Part shown: positions 1-10,169 of the stretch, piece after piece
How the letters are laid out: every line of letters begins with the position of its first letter
Position numbering within the stretch: position 1 is the first letter of the stretch
Assembly: GCA_036872755.1 (NCBI GenBank)
Contig: JAVHNS010000009.1
Location: 744,001-808,000, forward strand
Length of the DNA stretch: 64,000 bases
From: Orbilia blumenaviensis
Taxonomy: Eukaryota > Ascomycota > Orbiliomycetes > Orbiliales > Orbiliaceae
Direction: 5' to 3'
The notes under the pieces: generated by a model
What the model saw: only the letters and a program-made list of their open reading frames with translations
Told to the model about the DNA's origin: nothing
The model's database searches: none
Made by a program: the position numbers and the translations under genes

Positions 1-1293
1 TTTTTGGTGGAAATCGTATCTTTTTCTCATTTTCGCATTCAAGGCCACCTTTTTTCTGCGATAAGTGTGGAGTGTGGACGGATAGCATTATTATAGCCCT
101 GTGTCTTTGTTTCCTATCCTTTCCTCTTTTCTCTCTCCCTAGCCCTGCCCATCCCCTTCCCTCGTAGTTTCTATGTTTCTTGACGTTCATGGATATAATA
201 TGTTTTTTTTTTTTCTCTTTGCACTTTTTTCTCTTTTTTTTAACCTTCATGGAATTCAAAAGGGAGCGGGGTCATGTTGAATTGGACATAAAAATAATGC
301 CTACACGGTCTGCCTCCGCCCTTTCCTCCTCCTCCTCGTTCTAACACTGTTCTGTTGCCGACCGACCCAATGCGACGTAGATAGGTATGTATAGAGGTCT
401 TTATGTCTATGTGCTATACGTATATGTCTTCCCCTGCATATTCGGAGTATATTATTTACGACCGAATCCCTGTCCTCCGAAGCACCGATAAATGTCGATT
501 AATTGTCGGATAATGCAGGCCTTTAAGTACTTAAGTAATTGATACTCTCCATGAGTCGAGCCCAGGTGGGAGGTCTAAACTTGTGTTATTTGTGTGTCAA
601 AACGATCCCGGTTATGGACTCGAACCCCACTGCGCCATTATGTGGCCCCCCCCCGTAAAAGCCGCAAGAGCTCGGGCTTGGCCATCTTATCAGGCATCGG
701 ATCAGATTACGCTGGTTGGAAGTCCCGGAAGCCGACGTGGGGAGCCATCTCGGAAGGTGGGAAGGTTTCTAATACTAGTCCAGCGTGGAAATTTTGCGGG
801 TAGAGTACGGAGCAGAGTAAAGCAAAGAGCAAGAGCGAGAGCAAACGGACGGCGACCAGGCTGGCTCCTACCAACCCCTCCCCGGCAAGGCAGCTCAGAA
901 AGAAAGAGAAAAAAAAAAAAAAAGAACCATCCCGTCAAAATTTATCGTTCCCGGTCGACCGCTCGAAGATTTTCTCCCTTCGCCGGATACCCTCCTACTA
1001 CCCAAGTAACTACTCCATCCTTTCTCTCTCTCCCTCTCTCCCTCTCTCCTACTTCCTCTCTCTCTTTTTCTTCCTTTCTTTTCCTTTCCTTTCCCACCCA
1101 GCCGAGTAACTAACGTAAGCTAGAGTGTCTATCACGGCTTTCTATCTTTAACCCCTCCTCCCTCTAATCACCCTCTCACTCACTCTCTCCCCGGCATCCA
1201 CTCGACCGGACCTATTCCACTTATCGTCCCCCCATCCCATCCCACCCTTGAATATACATACACACATACATATAACTACACACCATACCCACT
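1..1293. other. Upstream region of IDH1, no gene seen
   Basis: No convincing gene. T-rich tracts lie near 200-240. From about 1010 to 1240 the plus strand is strongly pyrimidine-rich (CTCTCTC and TTCC runs), typical of the leader just upstream of a highly expressed fungal gene, so I read it as the promoter/5' UTR of the isocitrate dehydrogenase gene. The open frames here are low-complexity. On the minus strand at about 605-640 is a tRNA 3'-half-like stretch with a B-box match, listed separately as a finding. Confidence 0.5.
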
Positions 1294-3041
1294 ATGTCGT
1301 ATCTAAGGACAGCCAGCCGCCAATTGACTTCGTCGCGGCAACCCTTTGTCCGGGCCGGTGCCGGTGCCATTGCTCAGGTATACCATTCTCATTTATCTTA
1401 TCCACATCTGCTTCGGGTGATGATATCATATCTTTTTGATATCTTGCATCCCGATTATTTTATAAGGAAAGAAGAAAAAAGAGGCTAACGATTTCGTGAT
1501 TATTTTTTACAGCGATCGTGGAATAGAGGATATTCCTCCGAAGTTAAGATCGGTGGCTTTGGTGGACAGAAGCAGGCTAATGTTCGTTATATATATACAC
1601 CCACGTTGTGTCTATTCTTTCCGGAGGCTGGGGGGATATATCTATCCCTGTCAAGCCTTTCTTTTATAAAGAGATTGGTGGCTAATGGGGTCTTTATTTT
1701 ATTTTTTAAAATATAGGGCAAGTACTTGGTCTCGTTGATCGAGGGTGACGGTATCGGACCTGAGATCTCGCAGAGTGTGAAGGATATCTATGCTGCTGCC
1801 GAGGTAAGCGATTCATTACTCTTTGTTTCATTCTCTTTTACGCTTATGGGGCGTCTTTCGTTTTGTGAGATTGTATTTCTGACATGGTAATCTTTTTAAT
1901 GGTGCTATAGGTTCCAATCGAATGGGAACCCATCGATGTCACACCCGTCCTCGTCGACGGCAAGACCGCCATCCCGCAGCCAGCCATCGATTCGATAAAG
2001 CGTAACCTTGTCGCCCTCAAGGGACCCCTCGCCACTCCAATCGGCAAGGGTCACGTCTCCCTCAACCTTACCCTCCGACGTACCTTCAACCTCTTCGCCA
2101 ACGTTCGTCCTTGCAAGTCCATCGTCGGCTACAAAACCCCCTATGACGGCGTAGACACTGTTCTCATCCGTGAAAACACCGAGGGCGAATACTCTGGCAT
2201 TGAGCATCATGTTGTTGACGGCGTTGTTCAGAGTATTAAACTGATCACGCGGGAAGCTAGTGAGAGGGTTTTGAAATATGCTTTCCAGTATGCGAACGCA
2301 GTTGGGAAGCAGAAGGTTAGAGTTGTGCATAAGGCGACCATCATGAAGCAGAGTGATGGGTTGTTTTTGGATATTGGAAAGGAGCTTTCGAAGCAGTACC
2401 CGGAGATTCAGTTTGATTATGAACTTTTGGATAATACTTGTTTGAATATGGGTAAGTTTTTTCCCTTCATGAGGTTGACGTGGGGGGTGTGTGGGGGCTA
2501 ACAGGGAGGCTTAGTTACCGACCCAACACCATATAACGACAAGGTCCTGGTTATGTAAGTTGTCACTCTATACCTAGCATCCTCCCAGTGCATATTGGGT
2601 GTTCTAACGAGTAGATTCTGATAATTTACAGGCCAAATCTCTACGGTGACATTCTCTCCGACATGTGCGCCGGACTGATCGGTGGTCTCGGATTGACCCC
2701 ATCCGGAAACATTGGCGACAAGTGCTCGATCTTTGAGGCCGTGCACGGTTCCGCCCCAGATATTGCAGGCAAGGCTCTGGCCAATCCTACAGCTCTGCTA
2801 TTCTCATCGATCATGATGTTGCAGCATATGGGCTTGAACGAGCATGCTACTAAGATCCAGAAGGCTATCTTTGATACTCTTGCTGAGGGCAAGTATTTGA
2901 CTGGAGATCTTGGTGGATCGGCGAAGACGCATGAGTATGCCGGGGCTATTATTGAGTAAGTTCTACCTACCTACCTACTTACTTACTACCTGAGATAAGG
3001 ATTTGAAGGGATGAGGCTAACTGTGGTGTAGGAAGCTGTAA
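1294..3041 (+). CDS. IDH1: NAD-dependent isocitrate dehydrogenase subunit 1, mitochondrial
   Basis: Regulatory subunit of the mitochondrial NAD-IDH octamer, which oxidises isocitrate to 2-oxoglutarate in the TCA cycle. Exons are 1294-1377, 1513-1581, 1717-1803, 1911-2451, 2515-2554, 2632-2955 and 3032-3041, giving 384 aa, the usual size. Residues 1-30 are basic and Ser/Arg-rich ([16 protein letters not shown]), as in a mitochondrial presequence. Family landmarks are [10 protein letters not shown] near the N-terminus, [12 protein letters not shown] in the centre, and [20 protein letters not shown] with [13 protein letters not shown] towards the C-terminus. Assignment to subunit 1 rather than subunit 2 rests on overall resemblance. 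Two oddities: intron 2 uses the weak donor GTTCGT, and the last exon holds only 10 bases (end of a Glu codon, Lys, Leu, stop). The leader is pyrimidine-rich. Confidence 0.93.
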
Positions 3042-3995
3042 ATGGCTTGATCGATAGCGGCTAGAAGAGGATTGGTGGAGAGGTTAGAGAGGTGTATGAG
3101 TGAGGGATCTGTTATTTGTCAGTTTCGGATAGAATTTGACAACCCGCTTGTTCATAGCAAGATAATTCGATTCACTCGCTCTCTCTTTTTTTTTTTTTAT
3201 TCCTGATGGATTTAATGTGTTTTGGACGATTTTTACTTTCTTTTTTTCTTTTCTTCGATGTGAATATTTTAGACTTTTCTCAATCGGGTTTCCTCCTCTT
3301 CTTTTTTCTTTTTTAGTTCTTGTTATGATGCATGGCGGGTGATGATGTGAGGTGTAGATAGGACTCTTGAGTATATATATACTATGATATTCCTTTGTCT
3401 TTTATCTGGGTATATAACGGCCTTGCAGCGAATCGAGTGTAATTGAAATGGAAGTGTCGCTCTCTATACCTCCCATGCATGGATCTTTTGTACGAGGGGT
3501 TTCTTACGAGATGGATTGATTATTACGTTGCCTTTATGGTGAGAAAGATGATGAATATTCGAAATATGCATTCGATGACGATGATATATGACCTAATTAG
3601 AAAAAACGAAACACCCGCTCTACTCCATTTGGCCCCCCCTAACTTTGTAACAACGGCAAAAAAAAAAAAGAAGGAAAAAAATCAACGAAAGGAAATGAAA
3701 AATAATAATGAGAGGGTGATTAGGGCAATACAGGTAAACAAGAGATGCCACCAGCACTACCACAGCCTGTATGAAAGTTTCTACTCCCCCTTCTCCTTTT
3801 TTTTTTTTTTTTGATACTTTTGTATGCGCGTATGTATGTGTATGTGTAGTTCCAACGCTCACGTCTATCTCCAACTCCATATATTCCTTTTTTTTTTCCA
3901 CATGCAAAAAGGGAATGGTAACAGTAGTATGAAATCAATCAGAATAAAAAAATAATACAAAAGAGAGAGAAGAAGAAGAGACTAGCTAGCTTAGC
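3042..3995. other. Intergenic region between convergent genes
   Basis: 3' flank of IDH1 and of the minus-strand coiled-coil gene. It holds T-rich tracts (around 3190-3200 and 3797-3812), an A-rich run (3658-3669) and a GA-rich run next to the minus-strand stop. I see no gene or RNA. Confidence 0.5.
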
Positions 3996-4880
3996 TCAGC
4001 TACTCTCCTTCACATCCCCAGAAGCACCGGCACCAGCAACAGCACCAGTATTAGAAGCAGCAGCAGCAGCAGAAGAAGAAGAAGAAGAAGAACCGCCACC
4101 AGCCTTCTCCTCCAACTCCTTAATCCTCCTCTTCAACATCTCATTCTCCCTAAGCAACATATCCGTCTCCGCCTTATAAAACGCCACTTCATCCCTCCCA
4201 CCCATCAAGAACGGATCATTCGCCGTAGCCGGCCACACCGAAGATTCCATTCCAACGGGTAGCAACAACGGTGATGAGGTACGACTACTGGTTCTGGATC
4301 TGGTTGAAAGGGAGTTATGACGTGAATGGGATGTAGCTGAAGGATGGTGATAATAATTCGCATGATGTGGTGTACTAGGCGCCGGAGAGCGAGAACGACC
4401 GATTGCCGGTGAAAAAGAAGATGGCATATCAGTTACGCTCGGAGGATGGTGCGTATGATGGCTTGTTACGCTGCCTGAAGTAGGTTGCTGCGGTGGTATT
4501 CCAGAGTGGATCGGGGCGATTGAAGATAATTGAGGAGATGCGGAGAGCGGTACTGCTGCGGCGGCGATGTCATCGGGGTTTGTGCCTGGGTGGGATGCTG
4601 CGACGTTTTGGGCTACTCGGGTGATTTGGCCGAGGAGACGGTTTACGACGCCTTCTTGTTCGCGTTCGAGCTCCTGGTGGAGTTCGGCGACGTTGGATGG
4701 GCGGTGGTGGCTACGACTGGGGATGCTGCCGCTTACGGAGCTTGAGGCGGAGGAAGTGCGGGCGAGGGGGACAGAGCGGGGAGGGATTGCCATCGGGACT
4801 GTGGCTGTTGTTGTTGGCGGGGGGGTGGGGAGGGGGTTGGAGGTTGGTGGTTGTGCTGGAGGGGTTGAGTCGGCTGTCAT
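3996..4880 (-). CDS. Conserved fungal low-complexity protein with C-terminal coiled coil
   Basis: Single exon, 294 aa. Residues 1-60 are Pro/Thr/Ser-rich. A conserved helical stretch follows (NVAELHQELEREQEGVVNRL), then a long disordered His/Ser/Pro region. A predicted coiled coil sits near residues 235-262 (FYKAETDMLLRENEMLKRRI), and the end is a Ser/Ala/Gly homopolymer tract encoded by AGC/GCT-type repeats at 4040-4090. I recall similar architecture in uncharacterised proteins of many Pezizomycotina, but I know no assigned function. The C-terminal heptads could pass for a leucine zipper, yet no basic DNA-binding region precedes them, so I do not call it bZIP. The ATG at 4880 is the first in frame and opens onto a 1-kb divergent spacer shared with MET8. 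Confidence 0.75.
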   Translation of the reverse strand: MTADSTPPAQPPTSNPLPTPPPTTTATVPMAIPPRSVPLARTSSASSSVSGSIPSRSHHRPSNVAELHQELEREQEGVVNRLLGQITRVAQNVAASHPGTNPDDIAAAAVPLSASPQLSSIAPIHSGIPPQQPTSGSVTSHHTHHPPSVTDMPSSFSPAIGRSRSPAPSTPHHANYYHHPSATSHSRHNSLSTRSRTSSRTSSPLLLPVGMESSVWPATANDPFLMGGRDEVAFYKAETDMLLRENEMLKRRIKELEEKAGGGSSSSSSSAAAAASNTGAVAGAGASGDVKESS

Positions 4881-5894
4881 TGTGTTCTTGTCTCTTGAAG
4901 TTCCTTGGGTTTGGTTTGGTAGAGTACTAGTAGTCTCTTGATAGCTGGGAAGTATACCGTCCTTTGTAGGATGTAGTGGATGGTGGTGATGGTGGTTGAG
5001 ATCCAGGTATGTGATGTAGCGGGTTGGAGGGGTTACAGAGGGAAGAGAGCGGTGGTGGTGATGTTGTTGACGTGGGTGGCTGTGATTATGTAAGTATTTT
5101 ATTGCTGCTTGGATTTACCATAGTATAGTAGAATATATTTTATCTATTTTTAGATCTGGATCTACAGTTTATAGAGATTGCTGTGTTTATTTAAGATATC
5201 ATAAATAAATAAAATAAAATAAAATATAATAGGATTAATTGTATCGGTGAGCCCTGAACTGGAGGTTGTGGTGCTGATCGACGTCGAGTTGACTCGTATT
5301 CGTTATGTAGCGAAGTAAGTGCATGTAGTCTGAATGATCCCTGTCTATACGTAATTTTGTACGCACAGCAGTTGACTGACCCTGACAGTAACTATCTAAA
5401 GTTAATGCCGTTACTAAGCTAAGCCCATGCCTGGTTAGCGACAGGCTATCACACCCGCCCTGGCCTGGCTTGCCGCTTTCGGCGCTATCCCATCAGACTA
5501 GATTTGTAATAGATCTAGATCTGGATCTAGGTATACAAATTGTGGCAATTGGTACCCACGGTATATAAATCCAGTCGAGTATAGTTAATGCCGCTATCGC
5601 ATCGAGAATGCTAGGACAGCTGCACAGTGCCTTACTCCGGAATTCTATTATTTTACTTCGCAGCTGTACCCCCACTTTGTACCGTGCATGCATATTTATA
5701 TGTATGACGACGTTGTTGCATGTTGCAGGCTAGAGGTTCCAGGATTATAAAATACCCTGCACAGCCCTTAACTCGCTCTTTCCTTAAGCTTGATTCTGCC
5801 CCCCCCCCCCTCTTCGACCTCGTGAGCAGCTCCGTTCTCTCCGAATTCAAGGTCTAGACAATCTCTTTTAAATTTTTGGAATAAAGTTGGAAAG
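4881..5894. other. Divergent intergenic region between the coiled-coil gene and MET8
   Basis: Probable shared promoter region of the two divergent genes. It contains an A/T repeat tract (AAATA units, about 5202-5228), GGTGGT-rich DNA just upstream of the minus-strand ATG, a C10 run at about 5800-5809, and TATAAA-like sequence at 5563-5568. No gene seen. Confidence 0.45.
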
Positions 5895-6840
5895 ATGGCG
5901 GAGGACCCACTCGCCCTCGTGCCCGACTTCCCGGACGAGGATCCGTCGACATACCCACCCATCCAGCCCGGCGGCTCTCTCATCCTCGCCTGGCAGGTGC
6001 GCAACAAGCGCGTCGTCCTTGTTGGTGGTGGAAATGTGCGTTTTCCTTCCCTACCATATCTATCGTTTTATTGCGTAGAAGCTACCTACTTAGCATCGAG
6101 ATATACTACGAGACTAGCTTAGGCAGTGCTGTCAATTTATTTATTAGATAGAAAACTGACATAAAAATATGAGAAATAGGTAGCAGCCACCCGCCTCGTC
6201 CACCTCCTCTCTGCCTCCGCCTCCATAACCCTGATCGCCCCGCCCTCAGGCCTCCACCCAGAAACCGCCTACCGTCTAAAAACCCACGCCTCACAGATAA
6301 CCTACATCCCCCGCAACTTCCAACCAACAGACCTCACAACCTCACCATCCACAATTTCATTAGTCCTAACGGCAATAGACGACCCGGTAGCATCAACCGA
6401 AATATACACACTTTCAAAGCAACTGGGTCTACCGGTAAACGTCGCAGACGTGCCCCCCGAATGTGACTTTTACTTCGGAAGTGTACACAGAGATGGACCG
6501 TTACAGGTTATGGTTTCTACTAATGGAAACGGTCCGAAGTTGGCGGCTATGATACGGCGGAGGATTGCGGATTCGCTGCCGAGGGATATTAGTACGGCTA
6601 TTGTGAGGGTTGGGGAGTTGAGGGGTAAATTGAGGAAGTTGGCGCCGGGGAAGGAGGAAGGGGGGGAAGAGGATGGAGTGGATTAGTAGGGTTTGTGAGG
6701 TTTGGGGGTTTGAGGAGTTGGCGGGGTTGACGGAGGGGGAGATGGAGGTGTTGTTGGAGGGGTATAAGGAGGGGAAGGTTAGGGGGGTTGGCGAGGTTAG
6801 GTTGGTGGAGAGTGTGAGGAGGGGGGGAGGAGGAGGATGA
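5895..6840 (+). CDS. MET8: Siroheme synthase Met8 (precorrin-2 dehydrogenase/ferrochelatase), frame-disrupted
   Basis: Met8 oxidises precorrin-2 to sirohydrochlorin with NAD and inserts iron, making siroheme for sulfite and nitrite reductases. Exon 1 is 5895-6035; the intron is 6036-6179 (GTGCGT...TAG); exon 2 follows. The Rossmann nucleotide-binding signature VVLVGGGNVAATR spans the splice junction. TAIDDP matches the region of the catalytic Asp of yeast Met8p. The substrate-binding stretch NVADVPPECDFYFGS and STNGNGPKLAAMIRRRI are both clear. The frame closes early at TAG 6684-6686, but the next frame carries the expected C-terminal helical domain (KRMEWISRVCEVWGFEELAG...) to a TGA at 6838-6840. 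Both parts join if one base is removed from the G7 run at 6660-6666. This is either a sequencing indel or a real mutation; see findings. Confidence 0.88.
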
Positions 6841-7310
6841 TAAGCGGGAGGAGGGGTTATAATACATGATATCTTGATGTTAGTTTGAAATTGAAGGCTC
6901 GTACTCCTACGAGTCTAGGTATATATCATCTGAGCTCGCCACCTCTAGTCTACCCTTAACAACATTGATGCTATGCAGCTTCTGCAGGTGCCAGCTGCAG
7001 GTTTGGTCTGGCTTCAATTTCAACTGTTGTTTTTCATGATTACACCCGAGCAGTTAGAGAGCTAGCTTACTACATAGTACGGCTCAAGCTTCTCTCAATA
7101 ATAGTGCATTATCACAACTTAGTACATACATGGTATATCATCTAGGATTGTCTAGACCTGTTTGAAAAGAATGGATACTTTAAGTACACCGTATATCGAT
7201 ATCTTGATCTTGGTAAAGGAAGAAATGATTAGGGTATGCCTGCATATATTTTGCAAACTTGTGTCGTCTTGAAATGTGAGGCTTGATTAATCAAGAGACA
7301 GTGGGCAGTG
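6841..7310. other. Intergenic region between convergent MET8 and HET gene
   Basis: About 470 bases of 3' flanking DNA. CTGCAGGTGCCAGCTGCAG near 6981-7000 is a small imperfect palindrome. It marks the transition from housekeeping genes to the accessory island. No gene seen. Confidence 0.45.
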
Positions 7311-9140
7311 TTACACCGTCAACAGCTGGAAGCATTCCCACGACATGTCAATTGAAGTCACATATCTCTTGTGTCCCCTAAAACCCAAATTTTTGAGGTC
7401 CGGATGTTGCAGGTAGCTGGTCCCTCCCGTCGTCACTCTTTTCTCGAGTAACAAAAAAGCCTTGCCGACGCACAACCATTCGCTCCTACCGACAGGCCGC
7501 ATCACAAGTGCACTACCACATTCTGGAAGTAAAAATAGTCGGTCTCCATCTTGTGCAGCATTACATATGAACCCAGCGAAGGTGCCCGTTCCAAACGTTT
7601 TGTGCCGGAAGAAAACATCTGAGGTAGATTTTTGGCGTTCCGTCTCTAGTTTAAATACTTTGTGGAGCTCCATGCCAATCTCTTCTCGGTCAAACTCTTC
7701 TAGTTCAATTCCGTTAGAACCAATCATTGTAGTCTCGTCCGCGTCCGTGATATCGGTGTCTGAGGAGAATCTGACTGTACAGCTCCAATCAAGTGTTTTG
7801 GGGGTTTCATATATACCACCAAACACGTTTTTAGCTATCCTAGCTACCTTTCCTCGCCAGTTCGGTGAAAGAATATTGAAAAATTGGCGAATCATATTCC
7901 CTATGGCGTTGTGAAACTCTGTATCTCCAGCGGGATATCCCAGTGGGCACCCCAACTGGACAACCCCGATAGGAAGAACATGGACTTTCGGAGGGGTTAA
8001 ATGTGGGCCTGCGTTTTGTGAATTTTGTTTTGCCATATATGCCCGAATAGCGTCGCCAGAGGAATACCCAAGTTGCCTCTGAAGGACCTGGCTAAGATGT
8101 AGTAGGTCGCTAGAGGTCTTCGAGGGTAACCAATGCTGGATGACTTCAAAATAAACTTGGCCTATGTCCTTCTCGTAGTCCGGACAGATATCTTGGCCAT
8201 CAGTTACAATACTGAGAAGTCCGTAAATCTTGTCGCGAGGGTGTTTGCAAAGTCTGTCCGGGCATTTCTCCATCATATCCGCAAGTGTCGAACGGGTACG
8301 TCGAATGTTAATTTGTATCTTCACGAGGTCGAAGCAAGGGCTTTCGGGAAGTTCGGTTTCGCGCTCATAATCATCAGCCTCGATTGCGGTCCTATCGTCG
8401 TGATATCGCCGAATTCCATAGAGGTGATACACCAGAGTTTCCCAGGGTGCTTTGCGAGCACCACAGTGGAGAGTGGCATGCTTTGCCAATATGATTTCCT
8501 GGGTAATCCACACTCTTTTCCAATACATTCGGTGACACAGCTTGTTAAGAGCCTGTAAAGGTGCATCGCCGTCCTTGTTATACCAGTTATCAAATGAAAT
8601 TGGACCGCCATCAGGTCCGTTGAGCCCAAAGCGGTCGAAGGAGGATTTTTCGAGAACATCGAAAACGAGATCGCTTTCTTCCTCTTCTTCACCAAGCCAA
8701 ACAATCACGTCAGTAGCTTTCCCGTAGACCTCTTGCATGAGGCGAACTTGGCTGCTCCTTTCGGTGTTATTAGCTTCATTGATACAAATCTGATCAATCC
8801 ATAGAAAGCGCGGCTTGTCGTCAAGTATCAGATTTTTGATTGCTGAAGCTAAATTCTGGCGAATTTCGAAGTCGCGTTCGTCAACACGGATTTTGACATA
8901 TTCCTCCGGTCCCGATGTGTAGGATAACGCCTCATACTCGTAATCGGTGCGGACAGATTCCGGTGTCATCGGAGGGAGAAAGTTGCACGTGATAGTCCCT
9001 CCATCGATATCTTTTTGCTTATTACGACACGGTAGTGATAGAAGCCTTATTTCGCGAGTTGGGTCCCCGAGTGTAGGGAAAGAGAATGTAACGTTCTTTG
9101 GGGCGTGCAATGTGGAGTCGTCCGTATTCTTCGATGCCAT
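7311..9140 (-). CDS. HET-domain (heterokaryon incompatibility) protein
   Basis: Single-exon gene of 609 aa. The N-terminal HET domain (PF06985 type) is clear: YEALSYTSG at residues 69-77, LWIDQICINE at 113-122, ERSSQVRLMQEVYGKA at 127-142 and VIVWLG at 145-150, followed by an acidic EEEEES. HET domains act in fungal non-self recognition and trigger cell death when incompatible nuclei meet; the domain is TIR-like. Near the C-terminus, GFICNAAQDGDRLFLLPECG matches the conserved C-terminal region of many HET proteins. No NACHT, WD or ankyrin repeats follow, so this is a short stand-alone HET protein. The frame is intact. The gene lies in an accessory cluster with a second, decayed HET gene downstream on the opposite strand. 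Its trigger is unknown. Confidence 0.92.
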   Translation of the reverse strand: MASKNTDDSTLHAPKNVTFSFPTLGDPTREIRLLSLPCRNKQKDIDGGTITCNFLPPMTPESVRTDYEYEALSYTSGPEEYVKIRVDERDFEIRQNLASAIKNLILDDKPRFLWIDQICINEANNTERSSQVRLMQEVYGKATDVIVWLGEEEEESDLVFDVLEKSSFDRFGLNGPDGGPISFDNWYNKDGDAPLQALNKLCHRMYWKRVWITQEIILAKHATLHCGARKAPWETLVYHLYGIRRYHDDRTAIEADDYERETELPESPCFDLVKIQINIRRTRSTLADMMEKCPDRLCKHPRDKIYGLLSIVTDGQDICPDYEKDIGQVYFEVIQHWLPSKTSSDLLHLSQVLQRQLGYSSGDAIRAYMAKQNSQNAGPHLTPPKVHVLPIGVVQLGCPLGYPAGDTEFHNAIGNMIRQFFNILSPNWRGKVARIAKNVFGGIYETPKTLDWSCTVRFSSDTDITDADETTMIGSNGIELEEFDREEIGMELHKVFKLETERQKSTSDVFFRHKTFGTGTFAGFICNAAQDGDRLFLLPECGSALVMRPVGRSEWLCVGKAFLLLEKRVTTGGTSYLQHPDLKNLGFRGHKRYVTSIDMSWECFQLLTV

Positions 9141-10169
9141 ACTTTCAGAGAGGATGTTTTATAGAGGTGTAATTTATGCAATGCAATGTTGAGGTATGAA
9201 TATGCCTCGATTGTGAGGCCGGAAGGGCTTATGTAATACCGTGAGAAGGGAGTGTGCCTGCTAGGTTGTTTATTAGACACAAGTCAGTCTTAAATTGGAC
9301 TCCAGAGCAATAAAGACATACTAAAGGAATTCTAAGGCATCTTCAAAACGTATAGGGCCTTCAAAAACACACCAAATTTTCTGTAGTGGTAGCTGGTAGG
9401 GTTACGAAGCTAGCTATGTAGTAGCTTCCTCCTGGTCGTGCTAGTATACTAGCTGCATATCACCAAAACCACAACTGGAGAGCTGGGACCAAAGTCAGCA
9501 CCCTGGCAATCAAATTGGTATTGTTTTGACGTATATTCTGAATTGGGGAGTATAGGTTGACGACGACATTCGTTTAAAAGCTAAATTTAAAAGGTTTAAT
9601 GAAAAAGATTTCGATTTTCTTTGAGCTTTTGGGAAAGAAGGCGGAGAACAATTTTATGTCTTTGCGATTGTTGTTGTATATATTATACCTATGCTACAAA
9701 TAAATAATACGAGGAGGAGTGCTTAAGTATATAGTCACTGAAAACTTATTGGGGCAAGCGGGAAAGGTTGTAGAGCAGATACACGACAGTTTTTAGCTAA
9801 GGTGGGTGGCTTAGATCTATATGCTATAGTATTTAAGGATGTGCGGACAACAATACTATATATGCTTAAGTAATTCGTGGGAGTTCTAACCGTGATTGCA
9901 ATACTTGCGAGAGCCCGAGACTTTGTTTGAGGGTGGCAGGATCAATAATGTCTCCTGCTACACTTATCACCCGACCTGGACCGGTAAAACTAAGCCTCCC
10001 ACTACTGTGGCGGTCATGACGCTGCCGCGCCCGCTCTGTCTACAGGCTGCTCCGTCGACTTCTGCTACTCAAGCTGTTATAGTGCGAAGGCTTTAGTTCC
10101 CTTTAGGAAATTATTTTGCCTTTTGAATATCTTCTTGGAAAATTTGGGCGATTTTAAGCCTAAGCGTAA
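9141..10169. other. Upstream flank of the HET gene with one copy of a diverged repeat
   Basis: Contains the first copy of a dispersed direct repeat (9282-9390). The remainder is AT-rich with frequent stops in all frames. A short open frame at 9896-10096 (66 aa) has no recognisable domain; it ends in Thr/Pro-rich sequence and could be a gene remnant, but I cannot support a product. The HET-domain half expected upstream of the following pseudogene is not found here. Confidence 0.4.
9282..9390 (+). repeat. Dispersed repeat, copy 1
   Basis: Starts AGTCAGTCT, includes TAAAGACATA and ends near CAAAAACACACC. It aligns over about 105 bases to 13776-13882 in the same orientation, with several C/T and A/G differences. 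It lies immediately upstream of the intact HET gene. No terminal inverted repeat or coding frame is seen, so its class is unknown. Confidence 0.7.

Noticed and set aside
583..1113. 176-codon plus-strand open frame
   Set aside because: Arg/Ser-rich low-complexity translation of a C/T-rich leader, no domain, lies in the probable promoter of IDH1.
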